A DNA stretch of 64,000 nt, from positions 109,188,826 to 109,252,825 of the forward strand of contig CM070546.1 of NCBI GenBank assembly GCA_036346405.1. Direction: 5' to 3'. This stretch comes from Phyllostachys edulis. Its lineage: Eukaryota > Streptophyta > Magnoliopsida > Poales > Poaceae. A program made the translations under genes and the position numbers. Shown one piece after another: positions 1 to 10,950 of this stretch. The notes under the pieces were generated by a model. The model made no database searches and was not told the DNA's origin. It worked only from the letters and a program-made list of their open reading frames with translations. Numbering within the stretch: the first letter of the stretch is position 1; every line of letters begins with the position of its first letter.

Positions 1-1073
1 ATTAGAAAATTCCTACAAACAAGATACTTAAATAAATTTTACACAAAAAATTGTAACTCATAAAATTCTAAAAAAAATTACACAAGAAATTACAGTATGC
101 TGGGAGTCTCCACAAAAAATTTCATAATTTTTGGGGCTCATTTGCTATATTTAAAAATTCCTCCAAGAAATATTCTTAAATGTATTTTCTTCTCTTGGAT
201 TTATGTGGCCGAGGTAGGAGGGGAGGTGCCGCTCAGGATGGCAAGACCTTGTCAGCTGCCGAGGAGCGCAAAGACCTTGGCTATCATGTCCTCGGTCGCA
301 AAGACGCCAAACAGAGGGCCAAAAGTGGAAATTCAGAGCTAACGGAGCTAGTTTAGGAATTACGGAGCGCTAGAGGGCCAATACAGTCCAAACTTCCCGA
401 AGAGCCATCCACCACAACCGCATCAAACTCCAACCACTCAGCATCAAACTCCAACTTCTCTCGCTTTCATTCTCCACGCCTAGATCCCGCCGAGGAAGGC
501 GATGGATGATAGGCGGCATAAGCTGGTAAGCGGGCGGCGGCCATTCATGAAGTCATGATACACATCACACACGGACAATACAGACAAAGAAAGCGCCAAG
601 CGGCGGCTCGGGAGACCTGGCGGCCGCGGGATCTGGCGCAGGTGGCACGGGGAGGAGCTATATCCGAGCAGAGGAGGCGGCGTTGGGCCTCTGCTTCGTT
701 GGGCGATGGAGGTAGCACCGACGGAAACAACGGTTGCCGACAACACAACAGCTGGTGGCGGAGGGACCCGAGGTGGCGCCTGGTGGCGGCCGAGCATCCT
801 CCTCTACTCCGGAGCCGGTGCGGAGGACCAGCGCAGGGGATCCGGGCGTCCAGCTCTGAGGAGGCCGAGGGAGGCAGAGCTGATGCCGAGGAAGAGCGGC
901 GGCAGGCTAGGCGAAGCCGAGGCGAGGCGAGGCTGCGTCGATGTAGATCTGGTGGTGGCCTCGCAGGCGGACTCTCGGGGGCGTGCACAGAGCAGTGGAG
1001 GTGCGATCCGGGCCGAGAAGGAGACGCACGGAGCGGGGTCCAGTGATGCTACTGTGCCAAGCACAAAGGAGGC
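1..1073. other. Unassigned GC-rich leader-like sequence
   Basis: The first ~200 bases are AT-rich and featureless. From about 450 the sequence becomes GC-rich with overlapping open frames on both strands (for example minus 545-988 and plus 555-1046) that encode only low-complexity Pro/Ala/Arg/Ser peptides with no recognisable domain. Removing the solo LTR at 1074-3189 makes this block contiguous with 3190-3307, which ends in a primer-binding site and LTR on the minus strand. I therefore infer it may be the internal region of a truncated minus-strand retroelement or captured GC-rich 5' exon sequence. No function can be assigned. Confidence 0.25.
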
Positions 1074-3189
1074 TGTAATACCTCGTTTTGCGATTAGAGA
1101 GTTTGGGAGAGGTAATTAATTAAAAAAAACTCAGGGTTTTATGGGAGAATTGAGGACTTGGGCCTCTAGCCCAGGCTAAGGAGGCATGTGGTCGGTCTTA
1201 TGTGGGTCAAGAGAGGGGGAGGTGCCCCCAAAGGACCCAATCTAGCCCAAGCCGCCCTCCCCCCTAACCCTAGCCGAACCCCCACCTCTCCCCTTTCCCT
1301 CCCCAAGCCGCCACCCTGCACCCCAATCCATTTCTTCTCTTGGTTCCTCTCCCCAACCCCTCTTCCCTTCTTCTGGTGAAAGCTCCGGCCGGAGCTTGAG
1401 CTCATAGCGCCGCCCCCAGCCGACGCTTGCTCCCTCGGCTCGGCCTGGCCCGGCCCCATGGCACCACTCGCCCGCGGCTCTGCCCACCGCCGGCTTATCG
1501 CCTCCTCGCACCCGCTTGGTTCTCGATCCGACCCAGCCTGCGCCTCGCTCTCGCGTCCGCTGATGCTTGTGGTGCCAGCCCTCTCGCGCCCATGTGCACC
1601 TTCTCCGTCGTCGCTCGGCTCCTTGCGCTTGCCGCCTCTTACCCCCCGGCCGGCGCCTCCTCCTCGCCTACGCTGCGCTGAAGCCCCCTAGGCCTAGCTC
1701 ATGACTTGCCACCGCTGCTCGCTCATGACCAGCGCCTTGCTGCTTTCGTGCGCCTGCTGCTCCTTGTTCACATGCCGGTTGCCGCCCCACCGCCCAGCCT
1801 CAAGCAGCACTGCCTCGCTCGAGCCAAGGCTGGCTTGGTCCGCTGCCACTCACTGGCTCGGCCATGCCTCCCCGACTCAACCCCCACTTTTATTTTCTGA
1901 CATTTTAGTTTTTTATGTTTGAGCATGATTTATTTGATATGTGTGGTTGCTAGCTTATGCATGCAGAATGGATGGAGGTGGGTTACTTGGGTTGGCTCCA
2001 ACGGTGGTGCATGTCGAGGTGGTGGTGAACCCCGGTGCTAGAGTGTTCCGCCATTTGTCTTCTGTCTCATGGTTGAGGCAAGTGCAATGAGTAATATTGA
2101 ATTGTTGTATTTCATACTCATTGATTGCCATGGTATGATTACGAGGATTTATGTTGGATAATGTTGCTGAGCACTACCTTTTCATGATGAGTTGTTATTA
2201 TTATTTCAATTTGCATTATGACATACATTTCTATATCTTGGTCTACGTGGTAGCCAAGAGTTTGTTCCTTTAAGGTTCCCGTCATGCATTGGACGGATAT
2301 AGATCCCCATCATGCATTGGACGGGCTTGGGTCCCCACACTCGTAGAGTGTGGACATGAGATCCCTGTGCCTGGGGCATAGGCTTAAGTATGTATCGATG
2401 GATACACTACTCGACATTATCGATAATTGCAAAGAAGAAGAAGAAAGAGTATTCATGACATGTTCATTGCATTTCTGCATAAGAGATGGAGTTGTGATAT
2501 ACATTACTGTTGTTCATGATGGGATTGATTATCCCCCATTGGCTGATTATGTTGTTAAGTCTTTTATTACTATTGCACTTTGCTGAGTCGTGGACTCACT
2601 CTTGCTGTGTTGGGCTTTCTAGGTACCTCTCGAGACAACGACATACATGAGAAGGGGTAGACATGGTGCACGTCACATATACACAAACCACAACAAATTA
2701 ACTATCCAATTATCTACAATTTATATTCTTATTAATTACTTTAGATTCAGTTTTGTGACCATCCTTCGTGGTGGATGTTTTGATTGTGATCATGGATGAT
2801 CCAGTTATGTTCTTAATTCCTCGTTGTTTAAGTTCATTTAATTTCTTTCGATGGATTAGAAGGTTTGATTTGATTATTCTATCATCCTCGTTGAATTGCG
2901 GATCATTGATGCTCTAGATGTAGCTATTTGATTATTAACTGCTTGAGCATAGTAATGTTGGAATGCTTTTGATTAGTTGATAAAGAGAAGGTTTCATGAA
3001 TTAATTTATGTTCAATTGGTGGATGATATGTTTCTATTAAGTAATTATAGGTAGTGCTAGCGTTGAATATTAGCTTTATGTCATTTATGAATGAATGTTT
3101 GGTTGAATGTTAATTAAGATGTTAAAATTAGTTGGGTCAGTAGAGTAGTTGGTAGCATCCTAGGCTCTATGTTGGGCTGGGGTGTTACA
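1074..3189 (+). mobile_element. Solo LTR of a gypsy-type retrotransposon
   Basis: The block starts TGTAATACC (a C-to-T decayed TGTAACACC) and ends GGGGTGTTACA, the terminal signature of many grass gypsy LTRs. It is flanked by GAGGC (1069-1073) and AAGGC (3190-3194), a 4/5 match consistent with a 5-bp target duplication. It is GC-rich in the first 800 bases (a 5'-leader-like stretch with several proline-rich frames) and AT-rich afterwards, with no gag or pol. I infer LTR-LTR recombination left a solo LTR. The family is not identified, and the ends were placed by eye. Confidence 0.55.
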
Positions 3190-3295
3190 AAGGCCACCCT
3201 AGGAGCAAAGATTTCTCCTCCTAGGGGCAGCGGCAGCGGAGGCGAGTAGAGGGCTAGAAGGCGGCGGCGCTACAGTAACCCTAACCCTAACCTTT

Positions 3296-3438
3296 GTTTT
3301 GATACCATGTTATGAATATTGTGTGTATATTGAAGAGGCCCAATGTGCAATATATATAAGAGTACAAGAGGTGTATGTCATATACAGATAAGGTAATACA
3401 AAAGGATTCATATCTCTATAGCTAACATATCTCTAACA
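3296..3438 (-). mobile_element. Short copia-type LTR with tRNA-Met primer-binding site
   Basis: Read on the minus strand, 3438-3308 is a 131-bp LTR-like unit with TGTTA...TAACA ends. It is followed immediately by TGGTATCAAAAC at 3307-3296, close to the plant initiator-Met primer site TGGTATCAGAGC. This junction marks a 5' LTR whose internal region should run to lower coordinates (3295 down, then across the solo LTR into 1073 and below). The matching 3' LTR is not in the window. The short LTR is compatible with a TRIM/SMART-like or small copia element, which is inference. Confidence 0.5.
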
Positions 3439-3539
3439 ACAACAATACAGCACCACTTGACTAGCCCTAGCAAATATCCCACAATCATCAGAGGAGATAA
3501 ACTCTCATAAAGACTTTGGATTTCTTCTTTGCTGTTCCA

Positions 3540-3987
3540 CAGTGGCGGAGGCAGGATTTCGTCTATGGGGGTGCAATTTTTTTTTTTGCGATTACAAGGA
3601 AGACATATATGCACACACTCCACCACACACACGCGTGAATGTGCCTCATATCACATGTCTAGAAAGACGGAGAACGGGAATAAATCCGCGACCTTACAAA
3701 ATATCTACTGAATGCGCACTCGTGTGTGCATAAAGGTGCGAATTTAAATGACATATTTCAATATAAAAGTTTAAATGACGTAGTAAAGGTTCAAGTGGAA
3801 CAAATTACATGTTTCTAGTACAATCGATATCACAAAATATTATTTATATTGGTGGGCTACTGACTATTGATTGCTGACTAGATATATATACTGTATAAAA
3901 AATCTACATGCAAAATTTTTGAAAATGCATTGTAAAAATTTTGGGGGTGCAACTGCACCCCCATGGTCTCACGTGGCTCCGCCACTG
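3540..3987. mobile_element. hAT-type MITE, 448 bp
   Basis: Terminal inverted repeats CAGTGGCGGAG (3540-3550) and CTCCGCCACTG (3977-3987) are exact over 11 bp, and the subterminal regions are also similar (GGGGGTGCAA and TTGCACCCCC). The element is flanked by a perfect 8-bp target duplication CTGTTCCA at 3532-3539 and 3988-3995, which is diagnostic of the hAT superfamily. There is no coding capacity, so it is non-autonomous. A diverged relative with similar ends lies at 24200-25033. Confidence 0.9.
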
Positions 3988-3995
3988 CTGTTCCA

Positions 3996-5403
3996 AATGG
4001 AAAAATACCTCAAGTAATAACAAAAAATACAAAACAGGTGATTTCAGCCTTTGTAACTTCTCACACTTAACCAATCCTTGATCTACAATCACTTACGTTG
4101 ATCTCCACCATCCAACCAAAGTATGTATGCATTTTTTTTAGAGTAAGTTTGCGTGCATTTAATGTCCACGATTGTTTTGATTGGAGAAGGGATCGTGATC
4201 ATTTAAAGCTTAATGGTGCTCATTTTGCTTGGAATAGCACGGGAGCACATGATGAAGTGAGATTTTTATCAATCTTTTGACTCGTAATGTGTATAGAGAT
4301 GTTCATACTCCTTAAATGTTTGGGAGCCATGAAGTTATATATCAAGAAAAGTTCGTAGAGGGCTAAGTGCTTTCTTTAATATACTCTCAGCTCCTACATA
4401 CAGCAGCCAAAAAAACAACATTGCACACAGGTGGAGACATGAAATAAACGCTATAGAATGAATCCAAACTTTTTCAAACACGGAGCTAACATGCCAGAGG
4501 TGAAGTTAGGTCGGTACTACAAAAGATAGTGGAATCTGCCCCACGGTTCTGGCCTTTCTGGGTCCTTGAATTGGTGATTTGACCTTTTTTAGGTGAATTG
4601 GAGATTGACTTTCAGCTGCAACAATTCCTTCTGATAGTCGATGCACTAATTCCTGTAATGTTGTCACTAAACATGATCATATCAACTTCCGTCTTCAGCA
4701 TTGCCTATTTTCTTGTCCAGACTCCAGACTAACAGCAGCTACAAACTTACAATATCATGCTCAAAAGGTGAAACAAATCATTTCTGGTCCGTTAAACTTT
4801 TCACAACTGTTCAGGATGTATAGTTGTTTAGTAAGAAATAGCACACAAACAAGCTTTCGATTACAATAAAAGTCAAACTTTTATTACACAAGGTTAAAGC
4901 TTAATAACCGGTTTTAACACTGACATAGGTATCCAAACTCAAAGTTAATATATTACAAGACAAAAGAACTTCCAAACCACAGGCATGCTTGGGCATGGTC
5001 GAGACCTAATACCAGTAATCAAGTCCACCAAAACATTCATCGTTAAGATCCTAAGAGTTTTCCTAGGTTTCCTCTGTAGTTGATTTAGCAAGAATGAGTA
5101 CATAATCGTACTCAGCAAGTCACATGGGAAAGCTAATTAACTATATGCTAGGAGCTCAATGGATTGTTTAGGCTTTACCATACTAGGTATATGTGGATGC
5201 ATCATTTGAGTTAAAATAGTTTACCTTTAAAACAGTAAAATCATACTAATATAACCTCAGGGGTTTACTCAACAATTGTGATTACCATCTGAATTACATA
5301 CTCATATATATATGCTAAAGCCAAAGTTGCCTGCATGTAGGGATTAGCTTGATGTCATCATCATTAGCTTATTCGCTTTGGAGTACAAGCTGAATTACAT
5401 ATA
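3996..5403. other. Unassigned, possible exon at 4506-4676 (minus)
   Basis: AT-rich sequence with no recognised element. On the minus strand 4676-4506 is open for 56 codons without an ATG. It ends in TAA and contains the basic stretch KKVKSPIQGPRKARTVG, and an AG acceptor-like site lies about 25 bases upstream at about 4705. Coding is possible but unproven and I do not recognise the peptide. The rest of the interval shows nothing I can support. Confidence 0.2.
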
Positions 5404-5746
5404 CTCCCGGCAGTAGTTACTCACACCTCTGATATACCGCCTAAAAGAACTTGATATACTCCTTTATCACTTTGGGTATACTCATATACTAATTATAAGA
5501 TACTCCAATGTGAACCACATAAAAAATTTGCAAGAGAGTCCATAGTTTTTAGCATTTTTTGTAAATACCTACATATTCGCATATAAAAAGGAGTATGTCT
5601 AAAAAATTATACATACCACCCCTAAAAAGGTGTAAATACCACATAAGTGGTCTTATATGTTCGTATACTACACATACATACTCTCGGTTGCGCAAGATAC
5701 TTCCTAATTTATGAGATACAGAATGGGGAGTAACTACTCCTGGGAG
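5404..5746. mobile_element. Foldback MITE, copy A
   Basis: Long imperfect palindrome of about 343 bp. The left arm starts CTCCCGGCAGTAGTTACTC and the right arm ends GAGTAACTACTCCTGGGAG. The arms share the internal motifs 'ttataagatactcc' and 'tatactcata'. No ORF is present. Two related copies follow head-to-tail at 5810 and 6154. Target duplication is not certain. Confidence 0.6.
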
Positions 5747-5759
5747 TAGAAAAAATCTT

Positions 5760-5761
<2 letters not shown>

Positions 5762-5809
<48 letters not shown>
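5762..5809. repeat. (AT)n microsatellite
   Basis: About 48 bases of uninterrupted AT dinucleotide lie between foldback MITE copies A and B. Confidence 0.95.
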
Positions 5810-5812
<3 letters not shown>

Positions 5813-6153
5813 GGGAGTACGCATTCTACTTTTCATATACCAATTAAATCGTATGATGACACCTTTTCATCAATTTAAGTATACTCAATAATGATTATAA
5901 GATACCCTAAAGTGAGTTTCATGAAAAAAAACATTAAAGTCCACATTTTATAGCAAAATTTGTGTATATACTTATTTTATATATGAAAAAGGGTATATGG
6001 CAAAAATAAAGGGCTCTAATGAAATATTTTCAATCAAGTCGTATTGGAGTATCTTATAATTGATATTTAAGTATACTGAAAATGATAAAGAAATATAATA
6101 TATTTCTTTAAGTGGGGTGTGTGTGTGTGTGTGTGTAGGAAAATGGTATGGTA
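5810..6153. mobile_element. Foldback MITE, copy B
   Basis: Diverged copy of the same foldback family. The left arm GGGAGTACGCATTC and the body ('ttataagataccctaaagtga', 'gaaaaagggtatatggcaaa') align with copy C over nearly the full length. Its right arm is eroded by a GT-rich microsatellite around 6117-6136, so the right border is uncertain. Confidence 0.5.
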
Positions 6154-6493
6154 CTCTTGGGAGTACGTATTCCCACCTCTCATATACCACTTAAATTGTA
6201 TGATGATACCTCTTTATCAATTTGAGCATACTCCAATAATGATTATAAGATACCCAAAGTGAGTTCCATGAAACATTTCATTAAAATCCACTTTTATAGC
6301 AAAATTTGTGTATATATACTTTTATATATGAAAAAGGGTATATAACAAAAATAAAGGGCTCCAATGAATTTTTTTCAATCAAGTCGCATTGAAGTATCTT
6401 ATAATTGGTATTTAAGTATACTAAAAGTGATAAAGAAGTATAATATCTTCGTTTAAGTGCTATATTGGAAGTGGGAGTACATACTGCTAGGAG
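6154..6493. mobile_element. Foldback MITE, copy C
   Basis: About 340-bp palindrome with arms CTCTTGGGAGTACGTATTCC and, on the other strand, CTCCTAGCAGTATGTACTCC. The arms can pair for roughly 100 bases with mismatches. It is the best-preserved of the three adjacent copies. It has no coding capacity. Confidence 0.6.
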
Positions 6494-7933
6494 CGTGAAA
6501 CCGGTTAAATGAACAGTATCGGGTCAACGCTATTCACTGTGGATAGAGTTGGATAAACAATGTTGGATTTTGGACTGTGGGCTAACGGGTTTTGGTAAAT
6601 AGTAATGGACTATAAATAGTGTTGGGTTGGTTTTTGACTGGGCTTGGAATAGTGCAAGAGCACAGTCATTGGGCCATTTCGCCTCTTGGGCCAAGCCTAA
6701 GGCCAGCTACTGGCAATTTTGAGCTGCGCCGACTTGAGCGAGAAAGCATGCTCTTGCTCACCCGAAGTCGGCGCAAGAAGCATACCGATCGCGAATGCAA
6801 GGGTTTCTAGTGGCGGGTGGTGACGCCGGGTGAGCATCACCGCAATGCGCGCAACCCATTTTTTTGGTTTTGCGCTGCCAACGGCCGCTTGGGGAAGGTG
6901 CGGCGGCGGTCGCGCAAGGCCGGAGCAGAGGAAGAAGGCGACGGCAATTCGGTGGTGCTTCGACCAAATTGGATGGGGATTGAGCACCGGTTAAGTGAAG
7001 TGGATAGTGGGGAAGGTGGTGGTGGGGTGTGGGATGCACTAAGGCAGCCTAGCCACGTGAATCGTGGGTGGCGCGGTGGTGGAGGACGGTGGCGACAAGG
7101 ATAGGGATGGAGGGGTTGAGGGAAGTTTCGGGGTGGAGACACGGTGGTTGTGACGGAGTTGGGAGGTGAAGGGCGAGTTGGTGGCAGTGGGTTTCCTTTG
7201 GGCTTATCGGGGAAGAGAAGTTGGGTGGCGGAAATTCCTGCTATTCGCCGGTGTTGGGGAAGAAAGGCGGTGGGGGTAGGGTTCGGGAGGTGCTAGTGAC
7301 GAAGTAGGCGCGGGTTGGTGGGCTTTTATAGCGCGAGGAGACAGTGGCGCCAGTACGCAGCTTGGGTGGACATGGCGCGTGGTGACGACGTGTGCGACGA
7401 AGCGGGATTGGCACCGTGTGGAGTTAAGGCAGGTGTACGATGGTGTCGCGGTGGCGAGGGTGCTTCACTAGCGTGAGGGCGTGAGGTGAAGAAGCCGGAC
7501 GCAACGGGCGCGGCGCGTTGAGCTGGTGGCGCGGGAGCTAGCGCGGCAAAGGCGCGGGCCATTAATGGCACGGCGAAGGTGGATAGCGAGGTGAGGTGGT
7601 GGAGTGCTGTGGCGGCTTGGCATGAGCGTAAGCGACGACAAAGTGAGGCGGTGCGCGGGCGGCGAACGGTAGTGTGACGCGTGTGAGGAAGGAGTAGGGG
7701 AGAAAACACTGGGGAAAAAGACGTCTTCGGGCTGAGGAAAACACAAAGCCAAAAGAGAAAGACGGATTTTGGAGGAAACTTTCTGAATTGGGCAAGAAAT
7801 TCAAAATTAACCAAACTTCAAACCAAACTCCAAAAACTTCAAAAATTTTCAGAAATTCGGGTTATTTCAAAAGGTATGCAAAAAAGAATGCAAGGTTTCA
7901 GGCATAGCTTCGAATACAAGGCCTTGTCAGTCT
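6494..7933 (-). mobile_element. LTR-like GC-rich block with minus-strand TATA box
   Basis: On the minus strand the segment begins with AT-rich 'aatttctgaaaatttttgaag' type sequence near 7850. It becomes GC-rich with Pro/Arg/Ser-rich frames, and has a GCTATAAAAGCCC promoter-like box at about 7332-7320 followed by a GC-rich leader. This organisation matches the U3-TATA-R layout of the other long gypsy LTRs here (TATA at about 30845 and 37255 on minus, 19345 on plus). Neither terminus is clear, so identification as a degenerate LTR is inference. Confidence 0.35.
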
Positions 7934-7941
7934 CTCACAAC

Positions 7942-8490
7942 CAAGGTTGTTAAAATCACGACTCTAGTTGTAGAATCGTACGATCCAAATCGCACCTTGA
8001 GCCGCACATAGTAAAACTGTGGTAGAATCGTGCTCCTAGTCGTAGAATAGGGTAGAATCATGTAGAATCACACATCACCTCAAATTATTAAAGATTTAGG
8101 TGTTTGGTTGTGTGCTATCCCTCAATTCAAGTTGTATGATAAGTACTAAGTAATTAGTAGGTTAGACATTAAGATTTAAAGGTTTGGAATAATAAAAATT
8201 ATTTTAATTAAAAGTAAAATGTTCAAGTAATGACAAGGTTGTTAAAATCAATATTTTAGTTGTAGCTCTGAATGACATAGAATCTAAACTACGATTTAGA
8301 CATTTATCAATTAAATTAGATGTCAAATGACCAAATAAACACTCATATCACTTTTGGAATACACGACACATTGAACAAATGTATTTTTGATAGAATCAGG
8401 TAGAATCTTATATTCTACTATTCGATTCTAAAATGTGATCCTACCGGAGTGTCACCAATCCGATTTAGAATCACAATTCTGACAAACTTG
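7942..8490. mobile_element. hAT-type MITE, 549 bp
   Basis: Terminal inverted repeats CAAGGTTGTTAAAATC on the left and, read on the minus strand, CAAGTTTGTCAGAATT on the right. The element is flanked by a perfect 8-bp duplication CTCACAAC at 7934-7941 and 8491-8498. The interior is AT-rich without ORFs and contains a second 'caaggttgttaaaatcaa' start at about 8236, suggesting a nested or internally duplicated copy. The 8-bp duplication supports hAT. Confidence 0.85.
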
Positions 8491-8833
8491 CTCACAACTA
8501 TTAGGCATAGCATCTAGTATAAGGATCAAAATAGTCCTTCAAAAAATTTAGCAAGGGCACTCAAGATGAAAATAATTCAACGGTGGATGATATTTTTCCT
8601 TTCCTTTTAGAAATGACAAGGACAATGCTTTGGTACATGATCATAGATCATAGTTGTATCGGCAAGAATTAGGCAATAAACCCACGCGGCATCAATACAC
8701 AGTCCACTAAAAGGAAGGTGGTCTAGAGTTATTACCAAGGTCTCATGTTGCTTGGTTCGCATTGGAAAGGAGTGGGCGGAAATGGAATACCTGCGCTAAG
8801 GATGGGGAGAAGAGAATAGAAGCAGCAAATAAC

Positions 8834-8956
8834 CTTCTGGGCGACGCACTCAAGGAGGACGAGGAGGAGGGGGAGGCACCTGTCGCGATCGGATGGGTTC
8901 TTCGCGGCGCAGTTGAGCAGATCCAGTGCCTTCTGTGCACACTCCGGTCGTGGCGT
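8834..8956 (-). pseudogene. Twin-CX9C (CHCH-type) gene remnant, core exon
   Basis: On the minus strand this exon reads RPECAQKALDLLNC, then a 10-residue loop, then CLPLLLVLLEC followed by VAQK. The spacing is C-X9-C, 10 residues, C-X9-C, the signature of CHCH proteins of the mitochondrial intermembrane space, which fold with two disulfide-linked helices. The exon ends CAGAAG at a good GT donor (GTTATTTG, 8833 downward). The next exon is not visible; the MITEs and LTR-like sequence to the left may lie in its intron or have replaced it. The gene is cut in the codons just before RPEC by the gypsy element at 8957-14657 and continues upstream at 14658. The CHCH call rests on cysteine spacing alone. 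No start codon is visible, so I treat it as a pseudogene. Confidence 0.55.
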
Positions 8957-9316
8957 TGTCAGATGTGTTCAGGCTCGGGAAGATTCAGAAGAAAGAAGCT
9001 GAGTGTTATGTTGCGTGAACAGTCTAGATTACTCGATACCCCTCTCCTAAGTGAAGATTGATGGTCAACTGGAGTTTTTGCATTTACTATTCATGTCATC
9101 TTGTTTTCTTTTAGTTCTCAATGTAACATTCAGAAGTTATCGATGTAACTGAATTTCAGCTTTTACTTTCACCTTACAGCTTTGTATCCCTTTATAAACC
9201 AATGAATGGAATGAAAACGGCATCGCAACTCATGCCAAATACTTAGTCTTAGCTTTACTTTAGTATTAGTTGTGTTCTTCCACTTTCCCCTTTCAATCGG
9301 ATCCCGGGATCTGACA
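8957..9316 (+). repeat. 5' LTR of gypsy element
   Basis: 360 bp, TGTCAGATG...GGATCTGACA. It contains 'tccctttataaaccaatgaatgg', a TATA-like promoter segment, near 9187. It is longer than the 3' LTR because of an extra 'caccttacagctt' segment. The primer site starts at 9318. Confidence 0.95.
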
Positions 9317-9511
9317 ATTGTATCAGAGCTCATGCTGATCCTTGGCGGCGATTCAATTTGAAGAAGCTAGGTTGGTGATCTTGGTCACTGTAAAATCCCT
9401 AGTCGAATTAGATCCAGGTGGCGGCAGAAATCGAGAACAAGGCATGGGTTCAGGATCTGTTCCTCGGTAAAATTCTGTAGCCCAGTTCTTGATTTATGAG
9501 AGGAAAGGAAG

Positions 9512-10770
9512 ATGACCAAGATGGCGACGAGGTCTGAAAGTGATGCATCTGAACTGATTGCGGTGAGACAAGAAACAATGGAGGCCAAAAGTAAAGTGGA
9601 CTCGATGCAACAGCATCTAGGCGAACTGCAGACTCAGGTCACTGGTATGCAATCGCAGATGAACAAGATAGAATCGTTATTGCAAGGATTATCTGTAACA
9701 CAACATCACCCTACCAAACGAAACTATGGATTTGGTGCGTATCAGATGAGAAATGATGAAGCTGCGACCGCAAAAGCTCCAGCAGATCCAACCAAGACTC
9801 AGGAAAATGAGTTAGAAGCGATGAGAAGAATCAAGGCCACAAATCCGGCACATGTAAGTAGCACTCAAGGAGTAAATCTCAATGGAAACCATGAGGTAAA
9901 CTATTATCATACCTCCACCGGACATCCTGCGGCACCTATGAATTGGGGCCAGAACGCCTCACCTCCTGTTACTCCAGTCTCACCCACTCTAAACAACAGA
10001 AACTTTACTTGAGATTCCTATTATGGAAGACCATGGAATCCAAACTCGGCATCGAAGGGTCAACAACTTTTACAAATCAATTGCTAAAGGTCCTAATATA
10101 GAATTTCCTTGATTTGATGGTAATCAACCTTTGGAATGGATTAGGCAAATTGAAACATATTTTGCCATGGCCAATATACCTGATGAAGCCAAGTTTGATC
10201 TAGCTCAGATGTATATGGGTGGTAGAGGTAATAACTGGATAAGGAGCACTGGATTGTTATGGAACCCTCTCCCTTGGCAAGTTTTTTTTGCATAATGGTC
10301 TGTGATAGGTTTGCTCAGTATAGCGGATATGAGGTATTGGAAAACTTTCATGCAGTTAAACAATACAACCTTAGTATTTCTGACTATATAGATAGGTTTG
10401 AGGAGTTGATGGCTGTGTACAAAAACAAAAATCCTCTGCAGAATGAATCCTTCTTTGTTAAATGTTTTATCAATGGTCTAAGGCCAGATATTAAGCACTA
10501 TCTCAAACCTCTGAAACCACAATCCTTATGTGAAGCCTATTTGATGGCTAAAGATGTGGAAAAAGGGGCTGGAGCTATGTTCAGGAGGGGAATGAATAGT
10601 TCAACTGTGAACACTCAAAAGAATGGGTATAATCCTCAGACCAAGGGCAAGAATCAAACTTCCAAAAGAAGGAATCGGTAAGTAAGTCTGCCACTCCTTT
10701 CACTCTGGGTATTTGCAGATATTGTGGTGGCAAGTGGTTCTTAGGCCACAAATGCAAACAATACTAGAAT
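9512..10770 (+). pseudogene. gag of gypsy element (broken)
   Basis: The first open piece (9512-10012) is a charged, Gln-rich, coiled-coil-like N-terminus beginning MTKMATRSESDASEL. The capsid-like core continues in other frames from about 10085 ('FDGNQPLEWIRQIETYF') and then 10259-10681 ('YIDRFEELMAVYKNKNP'). A retroviral-type zinc knuckle CRYCGGKWFLGHKC follows near 10720-10760. Stops and frame changes at about 10013, 10110 and 10681 show the gene is dead. The product would have packaged element RNA. Confidence 0.85.
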
Positions 10771-10950
10771 GTGAACCTTATGGTTTTAGAAAATGAGGAC
10801 AATACTCCTATCAGTACTGAGGAGAAGGAGGAGTTTCCATACTCTAATGAATGTCCTATAGAGGAACTTGAACCAGAAGATCAATTGATGCAAATGCAAA
10901 TTTCAGCTCAGGCAATTTAGGGTTTAACCAGAATAACCACCTATACCCTG

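Noticed and set aside
480..1119. Overlapping ORFs of 80-160 codons on both strands
   Set aside because: All are low-complexity Pro/Arg/Ala/Ser peptides in GC-rich DNA, open in several frames at once, with no conserved domain or splice structure.
3278..3295. Telomere-like CCCTAA repeats
   Set aside because: Only about two and a half units, as in common plant leader or telo-box motifs. Not an interstitial telomere array.
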